Shown: positions 1 through 6,178, counted from the stretch's first letter. The stretch is 6,515 nt of DNA from Anaerolineaceae bacterium (GCA_003532515.1 DOEX01000084.1:1735-8249), one strand, 5' to 3'. The notes: a model not told the origin generated them from the sequence alone. Translations and numbers: made by a program.

Positions 1-17
1 CTATCATGGAGGAATAT

Positions 18-809
18 ATGAAAAAGCGTTTTCTGTTAGTGGTCGCCCTGGTTTTAGTGGCTGCCATGCTGGTTGGTTGTACATCTGAGTCCACATCTCT
101 GCTGGATAAAATTAAGGATCAGAAAAAGGTAGTCGTCGGAACATCTGCCGACTATCCCCCCTATGAATATATCGATGACGCCGGCAACAAGACCGGTTTC
201 GACATCGACCTGATGACGGAAATCGCCAAACGTATGGGTGTTAAGCTCGAATGGGTGGATATGCCCTTCGACAGCCTGGTAGCAGCAGTGGATTCCGGCA
301 AACTGGATATGTCCATTTCCTGCTTCAACTATGATGAGGAACGCGACAAGACCGTCGACTTCTCTGAAGCGTACTACACCACCGAAGATGCCTTTGTGGT
401 GAGCAGTGCCTTCACCGGAAGCATTGTCAAACCAGAAGATGCCGCCAACTACAAAGTTGGTGTGCAATCCGGTACTGTCCAGGACGGCTGGCTGACAGAT
501 AACCTGGTAACCCCCGGTCTGTTGCCTGAAGCCAATCTCTCCCGTTACGAACGGGTGGACCAGGCAGCCCTGGACCTCGCCAATGGTCGAATTGATGTAC
601 TGATGGGTGATTATGTGCCTGTTCAGGCATTGGTTGCCCAAAATCCTGATTTGCTAATTGTATACAACGGAGTGCTCTCTACTGGTCCGATCAACATCGT
701 TCTACCAGATGGTGACGTGGAATTAAAGGCCGAGGTCGATCGCATCATCAAGGAACTTCAGGCTGAGGGTTTCATTGATCAACTGGCTGTAAAATATTTT
801 AGCGAATAA
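18..809 (+). CDS. Polar amino-acid ABC transporter, solute-binding lipoprotein (family 3 SBP)
   Basis: This is the extracytoplasmic binding protein that delivers a polar amino acid to the permeases encoded downstream. The 263-residue length is normal for the family. The signal peptide has KKR followed by a hydrophobic stretch, and ends in the lipobox LVGC with Cys21 as the lipidation site. The bilobal SBP3 domain starts at VVVGTSADYPPYEY (residues 38-51), followed by GFDIDL (60-65), Arg109 in the position that normally holds the ligand carboxylate, DFSEAYY (114-120), VGVQSGT (147-153), and Asp198 in MGDY, where the family contacts the ligand amino group. An upstream in-frame ATG at 6 overlaps the Shine-Dalgarno GGAGG (8-12), so the ATG at 18 (5-nt spacing, MKKR start) is preferred. 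The exact ligand cannot be read from the sequence; glutamine, arginine and other polar amino acids are all possible. The promoter lies outside the window. Confidence 0.95.
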   Translation: MKKRFLLVVALVLVAAMLVGCTSESTSLLDKIKDQKKVVVGTSADYPPYEYIDDAGNKTGFDIDLMTEIAKRMGVKLEWVDMPFDSLVAAVDSGKLDMSISCFNYDEERDKTVDFSEAYYTTEDAFVVSSAFTGSIVKPEDAANYKVGVQSGTVQDGWLTDNLVTPGLLPEANLSRYERVDQAALDLANGRIDVLMGDYVPVQALVAQNPDLLIVYNGVLSTGPINIVLPDGDVELKAEVDRIIKELQAEGFIDQLAVKYFSE

Positions 810-847
810 TAGCACTCTTAATCTGACATAGTACCAATTAAATCTGA

Positions 848-872
848 AGGGGCTGCTTATTTAGCAGCCCCT
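848..872 (+). promoter_or_regulatory. Intercistronic stem-loop between binding-protein and permease genes
   Basis: A perfect 9-bp stem (AGGGGCTGC pairing with GCAGCCCCT) closes a 7-nt loop. It lies 38 nt after the binding-protein stop and 19 nt before the permease start. No T-run follows (CGATAAAG), so it is not a full intrinsic terminator. In ABC operons such hairpins commonly act as partial attenuators or as 3' barriers to exonuclease, raising binding-protein mRNA over permease mRNA. The structure is seen directly; the role is inferred. Confidence 0.75.
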
Positions 873-891
873 CGATAAAGTGGAGTAGCCT

Positions 892-1536
892 TTGGATTTC
901 GGTCAATTCATTTCCTACATCGCCTCAGGGACCATCTATACAGTTGGTGTGACGTTGATCGCGCTGCCATCCGGGCTCCTGATTGGCACAATGCTGGCGC
1001 TGCTCTATGTCTATGGCGGCAAAACTGCTGCCAGGGTAATGAACCTGTATAGTACGATCTTTCGGGGAATCCCACCAATAGTCCTTTTATTTATCCTGTT
1101 TTTTGCTGTATCCAAAGGCATCAACCTCTCTGCCTTTTGGGCTGGTTCTCTCTCCCTGGGGATGGTGAGCAGTGCCTACCAGATGGAAATCGTACGCGGC
1201 GCGCTGCTTTCTGTCAGCGGTGACCAGCTGATGGGGGCGCGGGCAGTTGGCTTGGGCCGGCTGCAAGCTATCCGTTATGTGGTCTTGCCCCAAGCGGTCC
1301 GGCTGGCAATTCCACCCTGGTCGAACGAAGCAGCGATCGTTATCAAAGACTCGTCCCTGGTGTATGCCCTTGGTGTCCCTGAGATCTTGCGAAAGGCGCA
1401 GTTGATTGGTGCCAGTTCGCAAAGATACCTGTTGGCATACCTGAGTGCGGCAGTAATCTATTTTCTGTTGGTATTTGCCACCACAAAGCTATTAAATATG
1501 CTTGAAAAGAAACTCGCTATCCCATCCAATCCTTAA
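892..1536 (+). CDS. Amino-acid ABC transporter, inner-membrane permease 1 (HisM/GlnP family)
   Basis: This is one of two transmembrane subunits of the importer. The 214-residue length is normal for the HisMQ/GlnP type, with about five hydrophobic segments: roughly residues 14-40, 62-74, 80-98, 145-160 and 184-200. Family marks are FRGIP (57-61) before a membrane helix, and the cytoplasmic EAA loop at about 112-135 (QLMGARAVGLGRLQAIRYVV, then LPQA), which contacts the ATPase. SNEAAIVIKDSSL, just after the loop, is also typical. The start is TTG at 892, with GGAG at 882-885 and a 6-nt spacer. The first ATG in frame is residue 34, inside the first membrane helix, so TTG is the only credible start. 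The ATPase gene follows after 17 nt. Confidence 0.93.
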   Translation: MDFGQFISYIASGTIYTVGVTLIALPSGLLIGTMLALLYVYGGKTAARVMNLYSTIFRGIPPIVLLFILFFAVSKGINLSAFWAGSLSLGMVSSAYQMEIVRGALLSVSGDQLMGARAVGLGRLQAIRYVVLPQAVRLAIPPWSNEAAIVIKDSSLVYALGVPEILRKAQLIGASSQRYLLAYLSAAVIYFLLVFATTKLLNMLEKKLAIPSNP

Positions 1537-1553
1537 CCTGCGGAGTATTCGCC

Positions 1554-2321
1554 ATGCCTAAACCCATTCTGACCATCAAAAACCTGACCAAAACTTACGG
1601 TGAGAATGTCATTTTTCAGCATCTTGACCTGACTGTCAATGAAGGTGACACAATCGTGATCATTGGTCCCAGTGGTACTGGCAAAAGCACACTACTGCGC
1701 TGTGTCAACTTGCTCACGCGACCGAATGATGGTCAGATCTGGCTCGATGACATGGAAATCACCGCCAAAGGCACGGATGAAGACCAGGTGAGGCAGCACA
1801 TCGGCATGGTGTTTCAGAATTTTTTGCTTTTTAACCACCTGACTGCCCTGGGGAACGTCAAATTGGGCTTGACAAGGGTAAAAAAGATGTCCGATGAAGC
1901 TGCCACCAAGAAAGCCATGCACGAATTGGCGCGTGTGGGGCTTGCAGACCGCGCAAATCACTACCCCGGGCAGCTTTCGGGTGGGCAGCAGCAGCGCGTG
2001 GGCATTGCCCGGGCGCTGGCGATGGATCCGCGCATTATGCTCTTTGATGAGCCCACTTCTGCCCTGGACCCCGAGTTGATCGGGGAGGTTCTGGAAGTGA
2101 TGCGCCAGCTTTCTTTGGATGGTATGACCATGCTGGTGGTCACGCATGAGATGGGTTTTGCCCGCGAGGTCGCCGACCGGATCGTTTTTATGGAGAAGGG
2201 CTACATCGTGGAAGAAGGCTCGCCGGATGAGATGTTCAACCATCCCAAATTCCCACGTACCCGCGAATTCTTATGGAAGATCACCGAATTGTACGGTAAG
2301 AAAGAAAAGGACGCGGAGTAA
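1554..2321 (+). CDS. Amino-acid ABC transporter, ATP-binding subunit (GlnQ/HisP family)
   Basis: This is the cytoplasmic ATPase that drives the importer, expected to work as a dimer on the two permeases. Its 255 residues carry every motif of an active ABC ATPase: Walker A GPSGTGKST (38-46), Q-loop Gln88 in MVFQNF, signature LSGGQQQR (141-148), Walker B IMLFDE (161-166) with catalytic Glu166, D-loop SALD (169-172) and switch His198 in VTHEMGFA. The string LSGGQQQRV and the H-loop context VVTHEMGFAREVADR are characteristic of the polar amino-acid uptake branch. The ATG at 1554 has GGAG at 1542-1545 with 8-nt spacing. The stop codon shares its last A with the ATG of permease 2 (TAATG). The gene is commonly named glnQ, but the substrate is unknown, so no symbol is given. 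Confidence 0.96.
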   Translation: MPKPILTIKNLTKTYGENVIFQHLDLTVNEGDTIVIIGPSGTGKSTLLRCVNLLTRPNDGQIWLDDMEITAKGTDEDQVRQHIGMVFQNFLLFNHLTALGNVKLGLTRVKKMSDEAATKKAMHELARVGLADRANHYPGQLSGGQQQRVGIARALAMDPRIMLFDEPTSALDPELIGEVLEVMRQLSLDGMTMLVVTHEMGFAREVADRIVFMEKGYIVEEGSPDEMFNHPKFPRTREFLWKITELYGKKEKDAE

Positions 2322-2998
2322 TGCTGACCTGGCTGGGCTATTTTGAACGCTTTGGCAAAAACTTCCTGCGCGGCGCAGGGGTGACGCTGGAGCTGACGGC
2401 AGTCGGTCTGGCGATTGGCTTTGTGCTGGGGCTACTGCTGGCCTTGGCACGCTGTTATGGTCCCAAATGGCTGCAGCAGTTGGCTGGGGGTTATATTGCG
2501 GTTTTCCGCGGCACGCCGTTGCTGGTGCAGCTTTTTATCATCTATTATGGCTTGCCTGAATTGGGTCTCACCTTCTCTCAAAATATGGCTGCCTACCTGG
2601 CGCTGGGGCTCAACAGCGCCGCCTACCAGGCGGAATATCTGCGCGGCTCGATTAACGCAATTGGCTCGGCCCAAATGCAAGCCGGCAGATCAATCGGGCT
2701 CTCCAAATGGCAGACCATTGGTTATGTTGTTTTGCCCCAGGCGTTAAGGCTGGCGCTGCCGAGCTGGTCTAACGAACCGATTTCGCTGTTGAAGACCACC
2801 GCGATTGTATTTTTGATTGCGGTGCAGGACCTGATGGCGGAAGGCAAACGTGCCGCCACCGCCACTTTCGACTTTGTGGGGGTTTACCTGGCAGTGGCAG
2901 TGGTTTATTTGGTGATGGTCTTCGCGCTGGACGCTTTGCTCAAATTCCTGGAGCGCAAAACCAAAATCCCGGGGATGGATGTCGAGACAAGACGCTAG
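2321..2998 (+). CDS. Amino-acid ABC transporter, inner-membrane permease 2 (HisQ/GlnP family)
   Basis: This is the second transmembrane subunit, expected to pair with permease 1 as a heterodimer. It has 225 residues. Typical features are the N-terminal FLRGAGVTLELT (15-26), helix I at about 26-43, YIAVFRGTPLLVQLFIIYYG (58-77), and an EAA loop at about 118-141 (Gln120-Ala121, Gly126, LPQA 138-141). These are followed by PSWSNEPISLLKTTAIVFLI and a final helix ending LKFLERKTKIPG. The ATG overlaps the ATPase stop by one base. The nearest GGAG (2315-2318) is only 2 nt from the ATG, too close for an ordinary ribosome binding site, so translation probably depends on re-initiation by ribosomes ending the ATPase. 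Downstream of this gene transcription enters a convergent region. Confidence 0.95.
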   Translation: MLTWLGYFERFGKNFLRGAGVTLELTAVGLAIGFVLGLLLALARCYGPKWLQQLAGGYIAVFRGTPLLVQLFIIYYGLPELGLTFSQNMAAYLALGLNSAAYQAEYLRGSINAIGSAQMQAGRSIGLSKWQTIGYVVLPQALRLALPSWSNEPISLLKTTAIVFLIAVQDLMAEGKRAATATFDFVGVYLAVAVVYLVMVFALDALLKFLERKTKIPGMDVETRR

Positions 2999-3187
2999 TC
3001 AATCGCAAAGGTTTCCTAAAATTCGTTCGGGTATTTTTCTGTTCGCGAGCTTTCATTTATACGTGAAAGCTTATTGACCAAGGTTAGACATGGTTGAGAC
3101 CAACTATCATGTGGAGGAAAAAGATCAAATACCTTAGTAGTAAAACTTGGTCGAACTACACTTTGTGGAGATTAATTTGAAACTTTT
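2999..3187. other. Convergent intergenic region, no clear gene
   Basis: These 189 bases separate the ABC operon from its distal terminator. The GC content drops relative to the operon. They contain a modest hairpin (3048-3071) and an ATG-initiated reading frame of 23 codons (3109-3180) with no convincing ribosome binding site. A 7-bp inverted match pairs GACCAAG (3076-3082) with CTTGGTC (3146-3152). I see no tRNA or known riboswitch pattern, and no convincing promoter. The stretch is either a long 3' UTR or an unrecognised small RNA that uses the terminator at 3188. Confidence 0.6.
3048..3071 (+). repeat. Weak hairpin downstream of the ABC operon
   Basis: AGCTTTCA (3048-3055) pairs with TGAAAGCT (3064-3071) around an 8-nt loop, about 50 nt after the permease 2 stop. 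The stem is half A/T and no T-run follows, so it is at best a 3'-end stabiliser. A chance occurrence is possible. Confidence 0.3.
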
Positions 3188-3228
3188 AAAAAGAACTGGT
3201 TAACTGTAAAGGTTAACCAGCTCTTTTT
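3188..3228. terminator. Bidirectional intrinsic terminator between convergent units
   Basis: CTGGTTAAC (3196-3204) and GTTAACCAG (3212-3220) form a perfect 9-bp stem with a 7-nt loop. After one A/C mismatch the pairing continues for 7 bp between AAAAAGA (3188-3194) and TCTTTTT (3222-3228). The T-run is present on both strands, so the element can stop transcription from either side. It lies 20 nt beyond the protease stop codon and 190 nt beyond the ABC operon. It therefore serves the protease directly and backs up the operon. Confidence 0.88.
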
Positions 3229-3247
3229 CGTTGCTTGTCAAACTGTC

Positions 3248-4861
3248 TTAAGGCAGGTTTCCAACTACATCAAAAGTTGCCAAAATTTGATCGAGTGCGT
3301 CAAAGTCAGAATCTGAAATCATGTTGACGATAAGCAATACCAAGTAAGCTGACGGGTCATTGATCGGTCGGGCTGAGAGGATCAACAGTACGTTATCCTC
3401 GCCGAGACAATTTGTGAAAAGGTCGTACTTACCCTCGAAGGCACTGTCTTCATAATCGTAGCGGTCAGCCAGTTCACAATCCGTCATATAACTATCGCGG
3501 TATACATCCAATAACTGCACAAAGCCTCCCAGCTTGGCGATTTCGTCAGAAGCGGCATAGAAAAGACCAGGTTGGTAGTAGCCATAGGTAAAGGCTTCCA
3601 AATCAGTTGAGGCAGTAATTGATGCTCCGTAGGTGATATCACCGTCTACCCATACACTACCATCCACCTGGGCCCACTCTGCCGGGATATCAACCTGGAT
3701 GGCTCCTTCGTCATCCTGAACTGTAACGTAGCCACCCGTTGCGGTTGAAGGGGCAGACTCGGGGGTAACATCAGTTTGTTCAGAAATTTGTTGCGCAAAG
3801 AAGTAAGTTTGTTCGAGGGTTCGTCCGTTGATCTGACCTTCTAATATTTCCTCAGTGGCAAACCGAAGTACTTCGAGCGAGTAGGTGTCGCTGGCCGAAC
3901 GAGTGCGCAGGATGTCACAATAGTCTGACATGGTACCATCGGTAGCCAGAACCAAGCCCTCAAGCTTGGTGATAATATCGCCGCCTTTAATACCAGCTTT
4001 GTCGGCAGGTGAGCCTGACTTGACACTAGCAACCCAGATACCAGTGATGCTTCCATCTTCGTTGGAAACTGCATTCCCATTCACACCGATGGATTCGAAA
4101 TCGACACCGGACTCAAGTTTACTGATCACCGATTGGGCGATCTCTGCCTTGATCGCAAAATTGGTATCATATTGATCTGATCCAGCGTAATTGATGCCAA
4201 TAACCTTGCCATCAGTTGAAAGTAAAGGTCCACCAGAATTTCCTCCACGGATGCGCGCGTCATGCTCAATAACCGCATCCACTGAAGCCCAACTGGTTTC
4301 ACCGTACGCGTTAGCTTTAGATATAATGCCTTTGGTCAGGGTATATTCAGGATCTCCGAGGGGGAAACCTGCTGAGTAGACCTCTACACCGGGGTCAGTG
4401 TTTCCTTCGTACCACTCAAAATAGGGGAAGCCATCACCTTCAATGTCAATCACTGCCAGATCCCAACATTCGGATACGCCCAAAATTCTGGCGTTAAGGG
4501 GTTTGGTGCTTCCACCGACCCAAACTTTGATCAAGGCAGAACCGGTGACGACGTGATTGTTGGTCACGGCAATTCCACTCGGGGAAATGATGAAACCTGA
4601 GCCGCGACCGGCAGTATTCAACAGCTGACCAAATTCGGGGTCAACAAAGGACCCCTGTGCTTCAATCTGAATCGTAGCAGCTTTTGCCCCCTCTATGCTA
4701 TTGACAGCGTTGCTTGGCTCTTCGGTCGGCGCAATAATCATTGGTGTTTCGCTTGGCGCTGCAGGCATTTCTGTAGGGATCTCAACTGGGGCTGCTGGTT
4801 GGGAGCAAGCAGATAAGATAAGTGAAAAAAGTACTAGAATAACGATGACGCGTGTGCGCAT
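3248..4861 (-). CDS. Lipoprotein HtrA-like trypsin/PDZ serine protease with extra C-terminal domain
   Basis: A 537-residue exported serine protease. The signal peptide (MRTRVIVILVLFSL) ends in the lipobox LSAC with Cys19 lipidated. A Pro/Thr/Glu-rich linker follows (20-55). The chymotrypsin-fold domain (about 57-250) shows the full triad: His103 in TNNHVV, Asp134 in CWDLAVIDI and Ser209 in GGNSGGPL, so it should be active. A PDZ domain spans about 260-335, with GSPADKAGIKGGDIITKLEG. The last ~155 residues (about 378-533) form a separate domain with VDIPAEWAQVDGS, GASITAS, QPGLF and two cysteines (462, 485), plausibly a disulfide; I do not recognise a named family. Unlike DegP it is membrane-tethered and has a single PDZ. 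The ATG at 4861 has AGGAGG (4867-4872) with a 5-nt spacer. It probably degrades or processes misfolded exported proteins; its substrate is unknown. Confidence 0.93.
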   Translation of the reverse strand: MRTRVIVILVLFSLILSACSQPAAPVEIPTEMPAAPSETPMIIAPTEEPSNAVNSIEGAKAATIQIEAQGSFVDPEFGQLLNTAGRGSGFIISPSGIAVTNNHVVTGSALIKVWVGGSTKPLNARILGVSECWDLAVIDIEGDGFPYFEWYEGNTDPGVEVYSAGFPLGDPEYTLTKGIISKANAYGETSWASVDAVIEHDARIRGGNSGGPLLSTDGKVIGINYAGSDQYDTNFAIKAEIAQSVISKLESGVDFESIGVNGNAVSNEDGSITGIWVASVKSGSPADKAGIKGGDIITKLEGLVLATDGTMSDYCDILRTRSASDTYSLEVLRFATEEILEGQINGRTLEQTYFFAQQISEQTDVTPESAPSTATGGYVTVQDDEGAIQVDIPAEWAQVDGSVWVDGDITYGASITASTDLEAFTYGYYQPGLFYAASDEIAKLGGFVQLLDVYRDSYMTDCELADRYDYEDSAFEGKYDLFTNCLGEDNVLLILSARPINDPSAYLVLLIVNMISDSDFDALDQILATFDVVGNLP

Positions 4862-4875
4862 TGGGTCCTCCTGGT

Positions 4876-4892
4876 TTTAATTCGAAATTAAA
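4876..4892 (-). repeat. AT-rich inverted repeat in the protease leader
   Basis: TTTAATT (4876-4882) and AATTAAA (4886-4892) are perfect inverted copies around a 3-base centre. They lie between the predicted -10 box and the Shine-Dalgarno of the protease gene. An operator or a weak leader hairpin is possible. In such AT-rich sequence it may also be chance. Confidence 0.3.
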
Positions 4893-4906
4893 TTGAGATA
4901 CCCGTT

Positions 4907-4935
4907 ATTTTACAATTTATTTAGAACTAATACAA
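4907..4935 (-). promoter_or_regulatory. Sigma70-like promoter of the protease gene
   Basis: Read on the minus strand, a -35 box TTGTAT (4935-4930) is followed after exactly 17 bases by a -10 box TAAAAT (4912-4907). Transcription would begin near 4900, giving a leader of about 40 nt. The surrounding sequence is AT-rich, as expected for a promoter. It indicates that the protease is transcribed independently of the genes upstream of it. Confidence 0.5.
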
Positions 4936-5060
4936 GTGTTTGTAGAAGTATATTTTTTCGATATGAAACCTCTTTCAGCGCCAACAAATCAAAGACTCTA
5001 TCATGACCTCCGACCTTGGACTCAGATGTTCATGCAAGAATCAGAATATTGGTGATACTC

Positions 5061-5258
5061 CTACTTCACGATCAACGACAGGAAGAGGTCTTCGCCTGGT
5101 GGTTCAACTGGTTGACCACCAAGCCAGAAACCGCCGCTTAATGTGTAAACTCCTCCAGACATAGCGCCAGCATCCGGCTGACCGGTAGTACCACTCAGGC
5201 TGTAAACACCACCAGTGCTTGAACCGCCGCCGGTTGCGATGAGGACTCCTATCCACAA
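5061..5258 (-). pseudogene. Glycine-rich 'GGVYxLSG' secreted-protein gene, N-terminus broken
   Basis: The frame encodes two copies of a glycine-rich unit, GGVYSLSGTTGQPDAG and GGVYTLSGGFWLGG, then a Pro linker and the tail DLFLSLIVK-stop. This module is recurrent at the C-terminus of secreted proteins in Chloroflexota and some other phyla; its function is unknown to me. The open frame has only a TTG start (5258) without a ribosome binding site, and an in-frame TAA lies at 5273-5271. An ATG at 5281 in another frame reads MWVKLKSA and would join LWIGVLIATGGG if one T were restored in the run at about 5259-5262, recreating a signal-peptide-like start and a 73-residue protein. The gene is therefore probably frameshifted, or the base is a sequencing error. 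It lies downstream of the jelly-roll gene on the same strand. Confidence 0.5.
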
Positions 5259-5280
5259 GCACTTTTCAGCTTAACCCACA

Positions 5281-5305
5281 TCACCTTGACAGCTGGTCAG
5301 GGTGA
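5281..5305 (-). terminator. Hairpin after the jelly-roll gene
   Basis: TCACC (5281-5285) pairs with GGTGA (5301-5305), and TTGAC (5286-5290) with GTCAG (5296-5300), around a 5-nt loop, giving a 10-position stem. One position is a U-G wobble in + strand RNA and an A/C mismatch in - strand RNA. It begins 21 nt after the stop of the leftward jelly-roll gene, the usual place for a 3' hairpin. No T-run follows on the minus strand, so it may protect the 3' end or terminate poorly. Confidence 0.4.
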
Positions 5306-5326
5306 GTAGATGAGCAGAGATTGCGC

Positions 5327-6121
5327 TTACCTCGTAATTAACGGCAGGTAGAGCAGTTTTGGCGGGGGCGTCAGTGAAATGTTGTCGTAGTAAATCGAAG
5401 AAGCGCCATTGGCAAAAAGATCCAGCGCGGCGATATTGTTGATCCCTCCGCCAGAGACTTCACCGGTCCAGGTAGCCTGGTAGAGCAGCTGACCACCATA
5501 ATAAAACGCGCAAAGATCGTTGGTCAGGTCGATCTCCGTGCGCAGTTCGACCCACGTGCCCTTGATCAGTGGAAGCGTTCCTCCTGAAGCACCAGTATTT
5601 TCAACCTGGTTTGTACTGCTACTAAAATTGACCTGAACTGACCAGTTTAGCGTATTTCCAGCATCGTCGTACTGATTCAGCAATATAAAATAGGATTCGC
5701 CAGCAAAATCAGTGGGGATATATTGCCAGGCTGTATAGACCCATTCCCCAGCTATGTAACCAGAATATTCATGGACCAGGTCGGCAGCGGATGAAATATC
5801 GACCGAGTTTGGCGTACTTAGCGCCTGGGTGCCGCTGGTGTATGCGGTAGCAGCGGGACTGTTTTGCCAGCCTTTCCATCCTCCCAGACCATGTAAGGAG
5901 ACGTCGGTTGCATAGCTGTCGAAGTTATCGGCCCAACCTATTGCCTGGATGAGATTATCTGTTGGCCTCGCCAGGTTTTCGATTGGTGAAACTTCGGAGG
6001 TCGGCGTGGTGGAGAATGCAAGCACGCTCTCCGTGTTAAGAGGAAGTGACAAACTGAATATTAGGATCATAAAAGTCAGGATAACCCTGGCAGTCACGTA
6101 CAGAAGTGGTACTTTTTTCAT
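5327..6121 (-). CDS. Secreted jelly-roll (LamG/concanavalin A-like) protein with YLPLITR tail
   Basis: A 264-residue exported protein of unknown function. The N-terminus (MKKVPLLYVTAR plus a hydrophobic core) is a signal peptide with a probable cut after VLA (about residue 35). A short Thr/Ser/Pro-rich stretch is followed by one domain running from NFDSYA to YYDNISLTP, with GLGGWKGW, TPNSVDISS, WVYTAWQYIP, SYFILLNQYDD, WVELRTEIDL and LDLFANGASSIYYD. The alternating hydrophobic and polar pattern and the closing YYDNISL are typical of lectin-like beta-sandwich (LamG-like) domains, so carbohydrate or surface binding is plausible but unproven. No catalytic motif is recognised. The protein ends in a Pro linker and LLYLPLITR-stop. 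Two ATGs sit in tandem; the AGGAG at 6133-6129 is 4 nt from the first (6124) and 7 nt from the second (6121), so the second is preferred. Confidence 0.85.
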   Translation of the reverse strand: MKKVPLLYVTARVILTFMILIFSLSLPLNTESVLAFSTTPTSEVSPIENLARPTDNLIQAIGWADNFDSYATDVSLHGLGGWKGWQNSPAATAYTSGTQALSTPNSVDISSAADLVHEYSGYIAGEWVYTAWQYIPTDFAGESYFILLNQYDDAGNTLNWSVQVNFSSSTNQVENTGASGGTLPLIKGTWVELRTEIDLTNDLCAFYYGGQLLYQATWTGEVSGGGINNIAALDLFANGASSIYYDNISLTPPPKLLYLPLITR

Positions 6122-6148
6122 CATTACTCTCCTTTATTGAATCAGATC

Positions 6149-6178
6149 GAAAATTTTCTTGCAAATTACCATATGGTA
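6149..6178. promoter_or_regulatory. Two perfect palindromes upstream of the jelly-roll gene
   Basis: GAAAATTTTC (6149-6158) and TACCATATGGTA (6167-6178) are perfect palindromes of 10 and 12 bases. Their centres are 19 bases apart, roughly two helical turns, and they lie 25-55 bases upstream of the leftward start. They could be operator half-sites or an operator pair for this gene or for the divergent rightward unit. No matching regulator is visible. Confidence 0.35.

Noticed and set aside
54..641. 195-codon open frame on the minus strand opposite the binding-protein gene
   Set aside because: The + strand gene is an unmistakable family 3 binding protein. The antisense frame has no recognisable motif and is explained by the sense codon usage.
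1087..1422. 111-codon minus-strand frame opposite permease 1
   Set aside because: Antisense to a well-supported permease; no ribosome binding site or motif.
1692..2243. 183-codon minus-strand frame opposite the ATPase gene
   Set aside because: It lies wholly inside a gene with all ABC motifs intact, and the His/Gln-rich translation looks like an antisense shadow.
1..3000. The ABC transporter operon considered as a novel system
   Set aside because: All four proteins match standard polar amino-acid importer subunits in length, motifs and gene order. Only the intercistronic hairpin and start sites merit comment.
3172..3203. Mini-frame TTG...TAA encoding MKLLKRTG
   Set aside because: It has a GGAG upstream but only eight codons, and it ends inside the terminator stem. 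Most likely coincidence.
3930..4379. Plus-strand frames of 81 and 62 codons inside the protease gene
   Set aside because: They overlap the catalytic and PDZ coding sequence of a full-length protease and show no independent features.
4872..5025. Minus-strand open stretch of about 39 codons reading KVGGHDRVFDLLALKEVSYR, upstream of the protease
   Set aside because: No start codon, no ribosome binding site, and it runs through the predicted promoter. It resembles no family I recognise, so chance or an old remnant.
5310..5326. Sequence GCAGAGATTGCGC resembling the left arm of the palindromic element
   Set aside because: Only the first few bases match; there is no CACG and no right arm, so it is not a second copy.
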